A stretch of DNA of 64,000 nt from Symsagittifera roscoffensis. Its lineage: Eukaryota; Xenacoelomorpha; Acoela; Convolutidae. Below the pieces are notes generated by a model that saw only the letters and a list, made by a program, of their open reading frames with translations, was not told where the DNA came from and ran no database searches. This document shows, one piece after another, positions 1 to 14,032 of this stretch (position 1 is the stretch's first letter; each line of letters starts with the position of its first letter). The stretch covers positions 66,125,374-66,189,373 of the forward strand of contig NC_087065.1 of the NCBI RefSeq assembly GCF_963678635.1, in the 5' to 3' direction. The translations under genes and the position numbers were made by a program.

Positions 1-1960
1 TTAACACATCATCAGGCTTAAATTTTGACACTAACTCGGATGTCACAATTTTTCAAACCATATCACAGTTTAATAATTCCGAAATAGAAACACCCGATGA
101 ATTTGCCGATTCTGAACCATTCTCTTCTACCTATACACAAGCCAGCTCCTCAACATTTTCCAAACCCCCCTTTCGACCTATTCAACCTCAAACCAATTCT
201 ATATCCCCCTCCACTCCTTCTCACGTTTCCCAAGTAACCCCAACCTACTCCCCATTCATTTCTCAGCGTTCCACAAACAATTCCCCTGATAACATCAAAA
301 TTCCTGACAAATTAGAAAATTTTATAACACTCTAACAACAGTTACAATACCCCTCCACTCTAGCCATTCACCAATTATCATCAACAAAAACATCATCAAA
401 TCCACCAACTCCTAGACCAATTTCAGATTACACTCCATCATTAGCCCAATCATCCACATCAACAGAATCATCCACTAGTACTAACCGAGCTTATAAAACC
501 TTTAAATGCAAATCACCCGCTTCCATCCAAACCCGGAACCGCCCGAGAATACGTTAACCATCCAGACTACACCAATACTGCCAATTATCTTCGAGTAACC
601 CTGCCTTTATTTCCACAATATGCATTAAATCAATCCGAACCTAACCCTGAACAACATAATTTTGTAGATGAACATGTATTAATACCCACACTTCATTGGA
701 CAGCTTATTATAATTATACTAATCCCCTTGCTTTACACCTCCATAACACCACACAAGATATTGTTTGAAATAAAAGCGAAATATTTAGACTAACAACAAC
801 ATAAACACCGCGACAAATTACATACATTTGATTTTAAAAATACTAAAACCATTCACCGCACCCCGAGCTACCGACTATTCCATTGAATATTATGATCACA
901 ACATCATCAGACCTTACTAAGATCAATTGCATGACAAAGATCAATTTGAAAATCCACAATTAACAGAAAAATTTTTCATTAAAACTTCTACTTTTTCACA
1001 TTTAGTATACTAGACAGAACGCATGACCATATTATTTCAGAAGCACTATCTGACATCCAAGCATATGAATCAATTTACGAAAATTTTCAAACATTTTCAC
1101 TAACTTTTCATTTCCTTACACCAAAAGAACGTGATTTGCACTGTTCACACTACATCATGTTGAGAACTAAACAAACGCACACTTACACTTATTATCGTTT
1201 TAGACAAAATCATTTTGATTTACACACCATTACGACAACCTCACCACAAATTCAATTCATCAACTCTAGATACACCTCACCGTTTCTCCTAAATTTCACA
1301 TATTGTTTTAAAAATACTAACTTTCAAGGCATCCTCCGAAATTATGATCCCATCAACCAGATGTATATATTCTGTCCCCTCACCTAGAACTTCAACGAAG
1401 AAGAATCCCGACCCCTAATAGTCCCGCATGAATACATTCAACCTATAGAAATACCCATTTTTGAATTCATTCACAACACTAAATATAATCACAAAATTTA
1501 CACTAATTCAGAACACACCTCATGAAATTTCAGTTGGCACTGAAGAACTAAAAACCATTAAAGCACTTCAATTGCTTTGGCCACTGCTTCAAACTAAAAA
1601 CATCATTCGCATATTAGCAATATTACTAACCACATCAGACGCTATTCACGATGTTTTTCCTCATGGCTTCTTTCAAGACGATTAGGTTTTGTATTATTAC
1701 GTCACAATAACCTACAAACAAGAAAACTACAAACTCTTTTATCCATAATAAATTCTATTGAACCTTCAGCACTAATTGATGCAGTAAATTTCATAATCGA
1801 AGTAGTAAATTAATCTAGAAATTGTTTTCCCAAATGTAGTAAAATTCAATACGATGAAAATCAATTTATAATTTCAATCCCCCACAAACAGTAAAATTCA
1901 AATTGTAAGCAGTAAATTTATACAAAAGAAAGCAGTACTAACCTTTTATATGTCTTTCTA
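1..1960 (+). pseudogene. Degenerate coding relic, copy A (unknown family)
   Basis: This stretch reads as an old coding region broken by many stops and frameshifts. Ser/Thr/Pro-rich reading lies near 60-320 and 360-500, then longer pieces at 1136-1387 and 1461-1685. The piece at about 1540-1685 contains a recognisable block (KTIKALQLLW, then a VFPHGFF motif). The same block recurs at 63.4-63.55 kb in the same orientation, and the HQLSS-type Ser-rich block near 365 recurs near 62.37 kb. I do not recognise the family. The matched block order at both window ends supports a repeated element rather than a host gene. The left edge is cut by the window. Confidence 0.45.
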
Positions 1961-2737
1961 ATCACTCGGACAAGAATTCTATCCAAAATCGCGCAGCTCG
2001 CCCACAAATAGTTGTTTAAAAATTTGAATTCCATTTTAAACTTTCACTAACAACAACTCAAACAGGCGATAACAAGTTTCCAACTTTCTTTTAACCCGGT
2101 TGGAAAGAACTTATATGATAACCTAAGCTAACCAACGCAGCTTACTAAACACCATAAATCACAAACTAACATCATGACTAAGAAAAGAAAACCCACGGTA
2201 CCCAAACCGGATTAACCCAGCTTTAACTGGATTATTTATTCTTTTGAAGGCTATTACCAAGTCTAAGAAAGAAACAATAAAATACCAAAAAAAAGCAAGA
2301 CAAACCCAAACCAAAAACAATTTGATTTTTGAGAAAAGGACACAACCAAAGCAACAAAGGAAAAACCAGAAACAATATAACATAAATCGTTAATACAAAA
2401 CAGGACCCCTCAAAAAACCAGCTTGCAATCATACTCTCACTCCCGGCCTAATCCACCAGAGAAGATGCCCTGAGCATGCTCTATAGCCGGCCTAACCCAC
2501 CGTGCTACATCCAAGCTTTGTGATTAGTCCAACTTTTTGACAAGATGTACTCAAGGGTGAGTAACTCTTAAAAATAACTGAACCAAAACTAAAACACTTA
2601 TGCGAAAACAAGTAACCAAAATCATAACTCATAAAATTTTATAAAATGTAAATCATAATACGCAGTACATAGATCCTACACAACCACAAAGACGAGCATC
2701 CAAAGACTAGACGACCCCATCACACTCGACCTACAAA
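1961..2737. other. AT-rich spacer, no supported gene
   Basis: No convincing gene. The minus-strand hydrophobic reading frames here are translations of AT-rich sequence with no motif. A short imperfect repeat of a CCGGCCTAA-type word occurs at about 2450-2500. Confidence 0.4.
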
Positions 2738-3082
2738 ATGGCTAAATACAACCGACATGCCGCTCACAATCACGACTCAAAAGGATTTGGAGTACGACTT
2801 GACTTCGCAGAAAAAGACTTCATTGAATCAGATGTTCAAGTATACCTACAGATCCGAGTTACAAGGCATTCCCTCCAAACACAATCTTCACGCCATTCCC
2901 AGACGAGAGTGAAACTCAATCAGTTGTCCACCAAAGCAGAACAAACGATCATAGCAAACCATTTTGAAATCAGATTGATTTCACCGGTGGTTGCAGTCAT
3001 CATCGAACAAACAGCTAACAACTTCATGTCGACGATTCTAGCTTCAGGAGCATTGTTTTTCCAGAACGAAATAAAACAATGA
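2738..3082 (+). CDS. Small unknown ORF (114 codons)
   Basis: An ATG-initiated open frame of 114 codons in a stretch that is less AT-rich than its neighbours. The product is hydrophilic in its first two thirds, with several Arg/Ser/Gln-rich turns, and has a hydrophobic C-terminal third that could pack as a helix but is not a clear membrane segment. I see no known motif and no signal peptide. It may be a fragment of an old mobile element, because decayed repeats lie on both sides. A chance ORF is also possible. Confidence 0.25.
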   Translation: MAKYNRHAAHNHDSKGFGVRLDFAEKDFIESDVQVYLQIRVTRHSLQTQSSRHSQTRVKLNQLSTKAEQTIIANHFEIRLISPVVAVIIEQTANNFMSTILASGALFFQNEIKQ

Positions 3083-3224
3083 TGTTCGCCAGATACCAAC
3101 GATCATCATCCATCCTTCAATTACAGAAGAAGAAAAAGATCTAAAAACTCTGTAAACCCCGGATAGGTGAAACCAAATCTAAACTATGTTTTATTATTGG
3201 TTATAAATTAGATATTTTATCACT

Positions 3225-3560
3225 TTAAAGTATTTAATACTAACCAATCATGATCCATCTAATTAACCACCCACTTATTTGTAAGTGCTGAAATATTACT
3301 TGTAATTTCAGCACCAGGGAGATTTGAATTTATCTTAGAAATTAGTTACCTCTCCAAGAGACCTCCTAGCAATCGCAATAAGCCAGTATACTCTAGATCT
3401 ATTGAGCCTAGCAGAGACTAATTAAACGACCTGAGACTAGTAGATATAAGAGTAAGATTAAGATCGGTATTAGACAAAGAAGTTGCACGAATCTATTCGG
3501 CCGAAAATAAGATAGCGTGAGGAGCAGACGGTGTACCCTATCTGAAATTACTCTATGAGT
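3225..3560 (+). repeat. Dispersed direct repeat, copy 1
   Basis: Shares ordered words with 5880-6170: an ACCAATCATGATCCAT block at its start and an ATTCGGCCGAAA block near its end, with similar spacing. Direct repeats about 2.65 kb apart around a short interior could be long terminal repeats of an old element, but I see no coding motif between them. Confidence 0.45.
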
Positions 3561-3639
3561 TAGACATAAAACAAAAGTCAGTTTTTTTGTTTTTTTTTCT
3601 ACTGCAAATCGAAATTGGTACTCAAGCAAACATTTCCCG

Positions 3640-5860
3640 AAAAATTTGCTGCCTGCATAATGTAGCCCTGGATTTTTCGTGTGCTTAACGTAGTCCTAGA
3701 TACACTAGTTTTTAGTTGATTTTTTGTCCTTTTCGCTCTAAGTTTTTTTCACAAAAGCTAAAAACTCCTGTTTCTCCTGTTTCTTTTGTACCTCATGTTT
3801 ATGTGTGTCATGATCAATGTCAAGAAAGCTCTGAGACAATTCAGGTCGCAAGACCGTCCATCCGTTGGTGACTCCAGCTTTGAATAAATCAAGGTCTTCT
3901 TCACTTGCGTTCAGTTATAAACACAACTCAAAATTTTTCAGAAATTAAATTTAGACAAAAAAAATTGGTTTATGAAAAAAATACTTTTCGTACAATTTTC
4001 ATATATGAAAAAATGCTTATCATAGAGATTTCATACAATTTTCTGTACGTTTGGAATCTTATGGAATTATATGCTAAGAAGTCTTTCATACAAATTGTAT
4101 GAGAAAATGGTTCGGTCAGCCCGGGTTCCTAGTCATTTTCAACTGCAGGATTATCATTGTGACAAAAGCTACGCCACTTCGGATTTAATTTCGCTAATAA
4201 CAAAACGAGGCAGGCTGTAACTAATTTTAACCCCACTTAGTTTCCTACTGACATTTTTAATAGCATTGTTTTCGAATAGCTATCAAGACTTTCTTGGTGA
4301 TTTTGCCTTTAGTCGAAGACATAAGTTCGTTAAGTTGCTTTTATATTTTTTTCTTTTTGATATGAATAGAATTAAAGAGGGTGGCTCAGTTATCTGTCTA
4401 AGTGTTCGTGTTAGTATTAACCTTACCAGGATAATTAGTCAAATCATATTGACGACTACTAAGCCGTAGGTCATTGGACAGCCATCTCTTGTTCGTCATC
4501 GTCATCTGAGGTTTCCCTGGCTTAAATTATTTCTGCGGCTAGATGATAAAAGTTGATGTATTTTATTTCCGTTCCGGAGAAGTTTGGATTAATTTTATCT
4601 TAAATGTGTACTATCATTTGCCTTCAGCCATTCGCTGCTTCTGAAAGGCTCGGCTGGTGGCATCTATTGCAGTACTTATTCAACTAAAAGAAGCAGAGGT
4701 TCATCTAAAAAGAACAAATTGTCGTCTTTGCTTCTATTTTTATTGTTCCGACTTTCGATACGAAAGTAACGGACTATTTGTGCTCGGGGTGGGTTTTTTT
4801 TTCTTCGGACAAATGTCGACTTTTTAACTAGCCATTTTTGACAGAATTTTTTTATTTCATTCAAAAGTTATTGTCCTAAGCTTAAATTTGAAAAGATATT
4901 TCACCTGTGATCATTTTTCGTAAAGTTATGAGGGTTTAAAGGTTGCTAATTTGATCAGTTTTGGACAATTAACGCGCGCTATAATTCGAGCTAATAACGT
5001 GCAAGTTGAGAACGAAATCTATCCTTTTGTACTTTACATCGCGTGTGGGGGGATGATTTTCAAAAAACAATTTCAAATTAAAAGAGGCATTCTATTTTAT
5101 TCCGTTAAATTTTTTAATGTTATTACTGCTCCATAAACCTTAAAAGGCAGTCGGAACATTCAGGGCTTCGCGCTGATACCAGCAGTCTTGTTGTATTTGC
5201 TTTTTATCTCTTGTTGAAAAAAGTGGACCGTTTTCTATGATCTGACTTCTAAGTCGTCATGTGGCTTTTTCAGCTATCAGAAGGACCTCCTGTTAAGTTT
5301 TGTCATTGCCAGGTCTGCTGCTGTGGCTCCAATGTCATGGAGTTGTCAGGCTTTTTTAAATAATTTTTACTCTGCTGATTAATAGTGAATTTGAAGCCGA
5401 AAGGATATTGCGGTCATCAGCTATTTCCTTCAGACTAAACATCGATCGCTTTAGCCTCTCTTGAACTTAATAATCATCAGTGTTATCCCACCAGATACAA
5501 AAACTTGTGCTTGCGTTTCGTCCTAATTGTAATACAAAGTGATTTCTTAAGGACCGTATGTTGAGTTGTAAGGGCAGCTTGCAAAGTGATATGAAAAACG
5601 GGTTGGATATCTCCAAAATTTATGTCCAATTCTTCAGTTTTGATATTTTTTTTGCACAGAAATACTTTACCGAACTGGAGGAAAGTTGATTGTTCAAAGA
5701 CAAGGAATTTGATTTGTTGAAACTTTCACATAAATTAAGAGGGCCTCTTTTTAACGGAAGGCTTGTATGCATGCTTATATGCTTAAAATTGATATGACAT
5801 ATGTTTTGCGAGTAAGCAATCATGTGCTGAGTTGAAACCCTCAATCAGCTTGAAACTAGT
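3640..5860. other. Interior between the direct repeats, no supported gene
   Basis: AT-rich sequence with only short frames (for example at 4266-4469 and 4951-5136). None has a recognisable motif or a paired start context. I see no gene here. Its position between the repeats at 3225 and 5880 makes decayed element interior the likeliest reading. Confidence 0.3.
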
Positions 5861-5879
5861 AAATTAATTACATATTTTC

Positions 5880-6175
5880 CCTGTAAGCTATTTAACACAA
5901 ACCAATCATGATCCATAACTACATCTCAAACTGTATTTGTAAAACTAAAACCCTAGTGAGTCAGAGAATGAATTATAAAGATTGAAATCAGTTACTTTCT
6001 TCTCTCCTCTATCGTTTCAATAAACCAGTAAATCTCTAGGTCTTTTGAAACTAGGAAACATAAGAGTAGAAATAGGGTTGGTATTAGACTAAGTAGTTGT
6101 AAGAACCTATTCGGCCGAAAGATGATAGCCTGACTATCAAACGGTGTTTCGTATCCAAAATTTTTCTAATAGAAG
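5880..6175 (+). repeat. Dispersed direct repeat, copy 2
   Basis: Diverged partner of 3225-3560, with the same ordered blocks in the same orientation. Identity is clearly below that of the younger repeats elsewhere in the window. Confidence 0.45.
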
Positions 6176-6569
6176 GCCACCCCAGACCTAGACTCATCTC
6201 GTCAGCAGACTTACAACTAATTTACTTTTAACAACCAAAAAAATCAAGAGACAAGAATTAGCTTATTTCCACGTCTCAATAAGACTTTTAAAGCCAAGCC
6301 ACATCTATAGACGAATCTCCATGACAAAGCGACGAAAAACAAATCTGCACAAACGACGATAATTGACCAATAAATTAGTTGTGCAGTAAAATCTAAGTGC
6401 TTTATTAACTGCATCAAACTGAGGCGTAAGTTGAAATATACATAGCTTTATGACACTAAGTATTGTACTATCAATTATTATAATCAACTAAGTTTAATGT
6501 ACTACCACTATGACGATAGTTAAAATCCATCATTGTCAATACTTTAAATCTGCGGTAACTTTCCAGTAA

Positions 6570-9300
6570 TTTTATGATTCAATTTTATTAACTACAAAAC
6601 AAACAAAAGAAAAAAACTAGTTCTAGTTTAAATCCTTAAAATGCTGAACTCATTGCGACTCTTTTTGGTCTCTTGATCTTTTATCAGAAAAATTCAATCA
6701 AAAATAATCGAAAAACCAAATTTTCTATGTTTTTTTTTTAACTTTAGTTTTCTATTTAAAACACTAACTTAACATATATTACAAAATCATCAAGAATACT
6801 TCTTGGATCTTTAACCCTGAAAATTTTTTCAATTACTTCAACTTCAAGATTTTAAAGAACTTTTGTTGGATCTTCAACCTTAAGTGACCGTATATTCAAT
6901 TAAACTAAAATATCATCAAGACCACTCCTTGGAACTGTAATCTTCGAAAAATTAAAAAACTGTTTTGCAAAATCCAGATGATCATGGCTATCCTCGGATC
7001 TAATAAAATTACCTTCCAATTTCTGTTTATCCCCTTAATTAGGTGTCTAGCGACCGCTGGTGTCGATTCAATTTCCAGCCATCTTCAAAGAATCACGACA
7101 AACTGGCAAAGGTTTACTTTATATACTTACATTTAACTTAAGCTCAACAGTGAAGAACTTCGCTTTTCATCCTTCAATTTTTGATCCCTACCTCTTGTTT
7201 GACCCGAGCTTAAAAAACTTAAAACTAGTAAACTGTAAAACAGTTTCCAATGATCTACACGAGTTCTAATTATACCTGAGCCCTGCAGATTGATTTACTA
7301 TTCTACCACCCTCGATCACAAATCGATCCCTTTTTAAGTATAGTTGAAAATTCTTGAATGCAGAGAGCGCCACTCGCTTGAAAGCAGTATACATCAGTCA
7401 AAGGAAATGATCTACTTTCACCCAACCCGTCTCGTCGCCACAAAAATATGACCCGATTGTTAAAGATGAAAATCACTGTAAAGAATTAACAATTTACGAA
7501 ATTAGTACCTGGATTTTGCAACAGTCTTCCGTCCTAACACTTACGTCCTTATCAAAATTAGGAAAAATTTCAGCAGAGTTTATCCATAACTGTGTCAATG
7601 AAGACTTCCCATATGATCTCGTATTTGCACCCCATAAACAAAGAGTAGGTTTTTTTAGGTAAAAAAAACACTCGCAAAAATGACGTCTAACTTATCAACA
7701 AAAAAAAATTCTAAAAAAAAACATTTTTTTTTCAAAATAAGGCACTACAAATTTAAAATCTGATCACACAACAATTTTCACAGTTCAACCACTCAATAAT
7801 CCATTAACCACTTACCAAATAAAAAAATTGGAAGAAAGACATTTCTGTGACTCTGAAGCAACAACAACTTAACCTCTCAAAATTAAAAGGATTTCAAAAA
7901 CCAGTCCACATATAATTGGTGTCAAACCAAATGGCACATTAAGCATTATACATTTTATTACCTCAAAATTTTATATGTGCAGTAGTTTTTCTACTTTTTT
8001 TCAATTTTACTAACTAATTACAAAACAAACAAAAAATGAAAATTAAAAGTAGTTTAATTTTATTTCATCAAAACGCTGAGTTCATTGGGGAAAGTTTTGT
8101 TTTCTGACTTTTTTCAAGAACTTTCAATCAAAATTCTTGCATAACATAACTCTTTATAATGTTTTATTAGTTTTACCCTTCATTTTGAACACTAACTTAA
8201 TTTAAATTACAAGATCATCAAAGCTTCTTCATGGATTTTAAGTTGAAAAACTTTAAAACTATTTAAACTTCGAGATCATCAAAGCTTCTCCTTGGATCTT
8301 TAAAATAAAGAGTCCATTATTTATATTTACATCATAAGATCGTCAAGACCTCGCAATGGATCTTTAACCTTATAAAAATTTAAGTTTATTTTTTGAAGTC
8401 CAGCTCATCACAGCATTCCTTGGATCAAATATAAAATCCTTTGAATATCAGTCCATCCCCCTTCATGGGTCTAGCGACACATGGTGTTGATTCATTTTCC
8501 AATCCTTTCCGATAAATCATGACTAACTGATAAGTTTTTACTTTAAAAACTTACCATTCAAAGAAAGCTGACAGTGAAAAAATCGCTTATTCATCCTTCA
8601 TTTGATCCCCACCTCTTGTGTGACCAAGGCGGAAACAAACATAAGGTTTAGTAAACTCTAAAATAGTATCTAACGATCTACACGTGTTCTAATCTTAATT
8701 GAACCCTGTAGATTGATTTACTATTCTCAAACCCTCTATCTCAAGTGGATCCCCTATCAAGTATGGTTAAGAATACTTCAATGTAGAGAGCGCCACAAGT
8801 TTGGAAGCGCTATTTATCATCCAATAGAACTTTTATACTTTCAACCAACCCGTCTCGCCGCGACAAATGTATGAGCCTATCTTTTATGACAAAAAAGAGC
8901 TAACAAATTAGGAAACTAACCTCTGCATTTTACATCAATCTTTCATTCTAATATTTATTTCAATATCAAATTTAGGAAAAAATTAAACAATAGTTAACCA
9001 TAACTCTCTCAGTGAAGACTCCCGATACGATCCCGTAGTAGCACCGCAGAAACAAAGAGTAGGCTTTATTCAGTTAAAAAACACTCGCAAACTTAGGTTC
9101 AATTTACAAAGAAAAACAAATTATCTAAAAGTTTTTCAATAAACTGCACGGCAATTTCGGAACCAAAGTTTACAAATGTTCGTAAAACTCAAATACTCAA
9201 AAGGCCACTAACAAAACCCCAAACAAAAAATTTGGAAGAAGGAGAATTTTATGACTCTGAAGCAACAACAACATAATTTCTAAAAGATAAAAGAAGATTT
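6570..9300 (+). repeat. Tandem pair of about 1.42-kb repeats
   Basis: Two head-to-tail units, about 6570-7990 and 7990-9300. Landmarks repeat with an offset near 1424 bp: an ACAAAACAAACAAA word at 6594 and 8018, a TCTAGCGAC word near 7046 and 8471, AGAGCGCCAC near 7365 and 8787, and a TGACTCTGAAGCAACAACAA word near 7850 and 9250. No coding content is convincing. The size is compatible with solo or paired LTRs of an old retroelement, but the ends were not defined. Confidence 0.6.
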
Positions 9301-10225
9301 TCAATAATATAGAACCAAAAACTAGTCCAAACATATAAAAGAAATCAATCCAAAAGCCATATACATGCAAGAATAGTTTTACCACTTCATTAAAAGTGGC
9401 TGAAGAATACGACAAAATATTTGATGTTGAAACTATCCTATCGTTTGTTATACGTCCAGATAGTGATCCATCACGGAGACAAGTACAATTTTGTGACAAT
9501 CTCATAACATTCTTCTTTTGCAAAAGCTATAGTCCGTGCAAACATGTTTTTCAAAAATAATAATGATGCAAATTCAGATGCTTGACCACTACTTACGAAA
9601 TCTGTTCAACATAACCTCATCATATGGCGTATTCACAATTGAAGTTCTACCACCAGATCCAAATGTTGTTGCTCTTAAAGTACAAACAGATGACCAGATG
9701 ACATAAAGATAGGTTTGTGTTCGAAAACTTCTCACAAAAAATAAATCATCAAAGCTCATATTGACTACTTTGAACATAATATGGATCTTATAGAACAATT
9801 TTGCACAAGCTGTGAAGATGAAGCGATCTTAGCAGATCAATCGGATTTTATACGAAACATCAGCTCTGAATCGACAATATTTTCAAACCCTATCACACTT
9901 TAAAAATGAAAAAATTGTTACAACATTGTCAGTATCAACTTAACAAAGTAGATCGAAGATACACCTAATTTACAACACCATATACACAAACTAATCGCTC
10001 CATCAATCCTGAAAAGTTATAAGATCAACTTATACTGAAAAGTTCAACCAATTCCCTTTGCTAAATATATACATATGGGCGATCAAAAATGCAGAAGTAT
10101 AACCAAAAACGTTATAATCATAAACAAAATTTATCATATTTCAGACCATAAACATGGTTTTTTCGCAATTAAAAAAATCCTAATTACCTAAGCAAATTTT
10201 CACAATCCCCAGACCATACTTATTA
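9300..10225. other. AT-rich spacer, no supported gene
   Basis: Only short frames without motifs (for example 9197-9523 and 9589-9798 on the minus strand). No repeat partner was seen elsewhere in the window. Nothing else was recognised. Confidence 0.3.
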
Positions 10226-10230
10226 TCATC

Positions 10231-13200
10231 AACAACTAAAAAGTAAAAGTCCACAATCTGTCAGCTTTCACGACAAAAAGAACTTTCAAACAGACCAATC
10301 AGAAAATTATCCATTTTTTCAACAAAATAAACAACATAAAAAAAGGAATCAAAAAAGTTTCTGAAAAGATTAAAACTTTCTTCGTAAGAACCAACAACCA
10401 TGATTTTAATCAAACGGATTATCAATGGTACTACAAGCAAAAAAACATAGATTTTTTACGAACCATTTATAGACACGCAAAAAAAATCAAAAATCAATAA
10501 GTAAACAACCGTTAAACTAACTCCCATTTTCTCTAACTGAAATTTAACAAAAAATAATCCATTAAGTATTCAAAGTAATCAACCTAAAACAAGGGGAAAA
10601 TATTGCCAAATTACCTACAACAACATGAAATAAGAAGGCACCAGCTCACAAATTTCAATCATATAATATATACTGTAGAATCACTACAAATGACAGTAAA
10701 ATCATACCTTATGGTTGCAACAACAAATACATCGGTTAAACTACTTATAGTGTTCGCAGGAACGGGCCCTGAAGGCTCTTTTGAAGTTTATATGAACGCT
10801 GTAACAGCAAACCTAATATTAAACAAATTACCAGAACCTATAAGCGAAACTCGTCACCAAAAATGGATTCAAAGACGTAAAACAAAAATACAAACCACAC
10901 TCGGCGGAACAGCCCTTTTATGGTTTTCATTTCTAACAAGAGAAATAAAATCGGATTGGAAACAATTATCAGGAGAATTTTCCAAAATGGTAGTTTCCGA
11001 AAAATAAACAAAATTAACCAGTTTTCCAAAAGGAAGTTCGCAGATTACCAAATGAAACAATGAAGCAACTAGCTGGGAAAATAGAAACATTAGTTAGAAA
11101 AGCCTGCTCTCTACAAAAAAAGCATGCTGATTAAAAAAAACACAGAAATGACAGAAAAATCTTTGGATGACCTTAACATTTTTTATTGATGACCTTATGT
11201 AGATGACCGAAAACTGGTATTGAAAAAATAGCACCACACACTTCATCAATTCGCGAACCAGATTTTGATATTGTAGACAGAGAAAAATTAACAAGTAGAA
11301 AACTGACGTTCCAGAAGGAGTTACAAAAATCTAATCAGAGAGATGGGCAAAACTATCTCGACAAGAGCGGTACAACAAAAACTAGAAAAAAAAGAGAAAA
11401 AACAGATCAATCTGACAAGCAGGGGAGGAAAACACACAATAGCAACCCGCATCGAAAAAAAAATTGAAAAGTTTGTCCAACTCATCCTGCTCACACAAAA
11501 CATGTGAAGATTTTGAGACATCAATCACGCGCTCGGGTCAAACCATACCGCTCACACAAAACTTGTGAAGAAATTGAGACAACAATCACGCACATCCCAC
11601 AATTCGAGTAAGTGATTCCAATGATCACAATCAGAAAAGCAAGGAAAGTGAACGAAACAGAAAACCTATAAATAAAATAGATTCCAAACATTCAAATAAC
11701 CGCGTCACATGTGACCAAGGTACAAAACTCTATTAAAAATGGCAGAGAAAAACATCAAATAATTACTTAATCCTTCGCCTATAAACAGTAGAAACCCAAA
11801 CTTTACAGGAAAACTATCATTCAAAAATGATCGAATAACCGAATGCCCACAAAAACAAAAGAAGATATCAAATCGACTACCAAAACATAAAAAAGCAAAA
11901 AAAATTACCAATTAATGAAAAAAGATCAAAATTTGTCTAATAGAAATATTTCAAAAAAAAATAGCTCACGAAAACCAGAATGAAGTTATTGTAAATCGCC
12001 AGCGCCATACAAAAATAATTCTCGAGGAAGTTTCTCAAACAGAAAAAACTGGATTCATAAAAATCAAAAAATAAAAAGTCGTTCAGGTAGCTGCAATAGT
12101 CAATATTGAAACAAAAACTCAGCATCAAACCAAACTAGAAGTATTTATTTTTAAGTACAGTAAAAACCAATCAAACTGAAAAAATCGAAATAGAAACTAC
12201 TCATATGACCGCACTAGAAACTTTTCAATGTGCACTAGACAGAATCCAAACTACCGGTATAGAAATAACTGAAAAGATATCTATAAAATAATTATATTAG
12301 ATATTGAATGAAATATATGAATTAATTATAATAGATAACCAGAAAAATCTAAAAATCAAGAAAATAGAAATTACATTTTTAATAAAAGAGCGTGCCGCAA
12401 CCTCTCAAGATCAACAAAGCCGAAAAATAAATCCCAAAACTCACACCGACCCAAACAAAAGTACTGAAATAACACTCCAAAACGAAACAACAAATTAAGA
12501 AAGTAATGAACAGCTCCGAAACAACAACTGACTCTCCAGGGATTGAAAATAAAGAAACTCCAAATTTACAATAAAATGACATTGATTATGAAAACTCAGA
12601 TGAAGATAACCATACCGAAAACACAAAACGATTGTCAAATTGAAAATCAACAATGAAAACACAACCCCTTCTCAAACTAATTTTATCAAAATGATCAACA
12701 TTGTGAAGAATCCAACAAACTCGAAAGAAGTCAAAGATTTGATAAAACATATTTCCATGCCCCATAACGTCTCACGAAAACACGAATAATTTAGACAAAA
12801 ATCTAAATACCGCAGAAAATCAGTAAACGATGCAACGTTGAATTAAATATCAACCAAAAGAAACCAAATGGATACTACCATTTATCTGTAAAAAAAACAA
12901 AAAAAAATTGACCACAATATCTCCAAGTAGATTTTGTATTTTGTCTCAGGCGCAGAATCAAAATTTATAAACATAAACACAAGTAATGAAATTCAACTTT
13001 TGTATCCATCTGTAATGCTTCAAGATGCAACAAGTAAATTAGCAACTATACCAGGTTTAAATTTACAAAATGATGTAAGAATCAAACTTCAAAAACAAGA
13101 CACAAAAACAAACGAAAACCATGACCTTTCAATCAAATTTTGAGTTAAACTCCACTGTAAAAATGTAAAACGAAAGCTTTTAGAAACTTTATTTGATGAT

Positions 13201-13454
13201 TAAAATCTAAAAAGAATATACACAAATAAATTACAAATTAAAACTGTATACTTACAAAAAGTATTTCTCAATTAACGTTTTTCCAACGACTTCAAAAAAC
13301 AAGCACCACTCTTCTCTGCGTTTTATCTTATAGAAAAAATGAAGAAAAGACCTTCAGATGTTCTAGGTGGATATATGTATAATTTTCCAATATCTCACAT
13401 CCACCAGTACAAAAAAAAATGAAATTATTCATGCCTGACCTTGAATTCTGTACC
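10231..13454 (+). repeat. Tandem repeat R, copy R1 (decayed retroelement)
   Basis: First copy of a unit repeated with a period of 3224 bp. The AACAACTAAA word at 10231 recurs at 13455, followed by closely matching sequence. The second copy (R2) is interrupted at 14032 and resumes at 57013. A third partial copy (R3) lies at 54747-56095. Order on the plus strand: gag-like frame near 10603-11100, decayed pieces including a Cys-rich CSYC-type remnant, and a conserved block near 12950-13140. All frames are broken. I read it as a decayed Ty3- or BEL-type retroelement interior. Confidence 0.65.
10603..11007 (+). pseudogene. Gag-like remnant in R1
   Basis: An open frame of about 134 codons. Its end has the pattern of a retroelement capsid: a small-residue Ala-Leu-Leu-Trp-Phe segment, then an acidic stretch and SDWKQLSGEF. 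A following segment in another frame (about 11040-11100) resembles a capsid helix with KIETLVRKA. The frame is broken downstream by stops. The copy in R2 (resuming at 57019) carries different stops. Gag identity rests on this pattern only, so it is tentative. Confidence 0.4.
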
Positions 13455-14032
13455 AACAACTAAAAAGTAAAAGATCACAATCTGTCAGCTTTCACGGCAA
13501 AAAGAACTTTTAAACAGACCAAGAAGAAAATTATCCATTTTTTCAACAAAATCAACAACATAGAAAGAGGAATCAAAAACGTTTCTGAAAAGATTATGAT
13601 CTTCTTCGTAAAAACCAACAACCATCCATGATTTTAATCAAACGAAATATCAATGGTATTACATGCAAAAACGAGATTTTTTACGAACCATTTATAGACA
13701 CGCAAAAAAATGAAAAATCAAGTAGTAAACAACCGCTAAACTAACTCCCATTTTCTCTAACTGAAATATACCAAAGAAACTATCAATTAAGTACTCAAAG
13801 TAATCAACCTAAAACAAGGAGAAAAAAATTACCAAATTACCTACGACAACATGAAATAGATAAGAAGCCACCAACTCACAAAATTTACTCAAAAAATATA
13901 TACTGTAGAAACACTACAAATGGAAGTAAAATCATACTTATGGTTGCAACAACAAATTCATCAGTTAAACTATTTGTAATTTTCGAAGGAACGGGCCCTG
14001 AAGGCTCTTTTGAAGTTTATTTGAACGCTGTA
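13455..14032 (+). repeat. Tandem repeat R, copy R2, left part
   Basis: Matches R1 from 10231 to about 10806 and stops exactly at GCTGTA (14027-14032), where the TIR element begins. The rest of R2 continues at 57019 after a second GCTGTA, so R2 was the insertion target. Confidence 0.8.

Noticed and set aside
2159-2432. Hydrophobic minus-strand frames, possible membrane protein
   Set aside because: Phe/Leu/Cys-rich translations are expected from A-rich DNA; no start context, partner or conservation.
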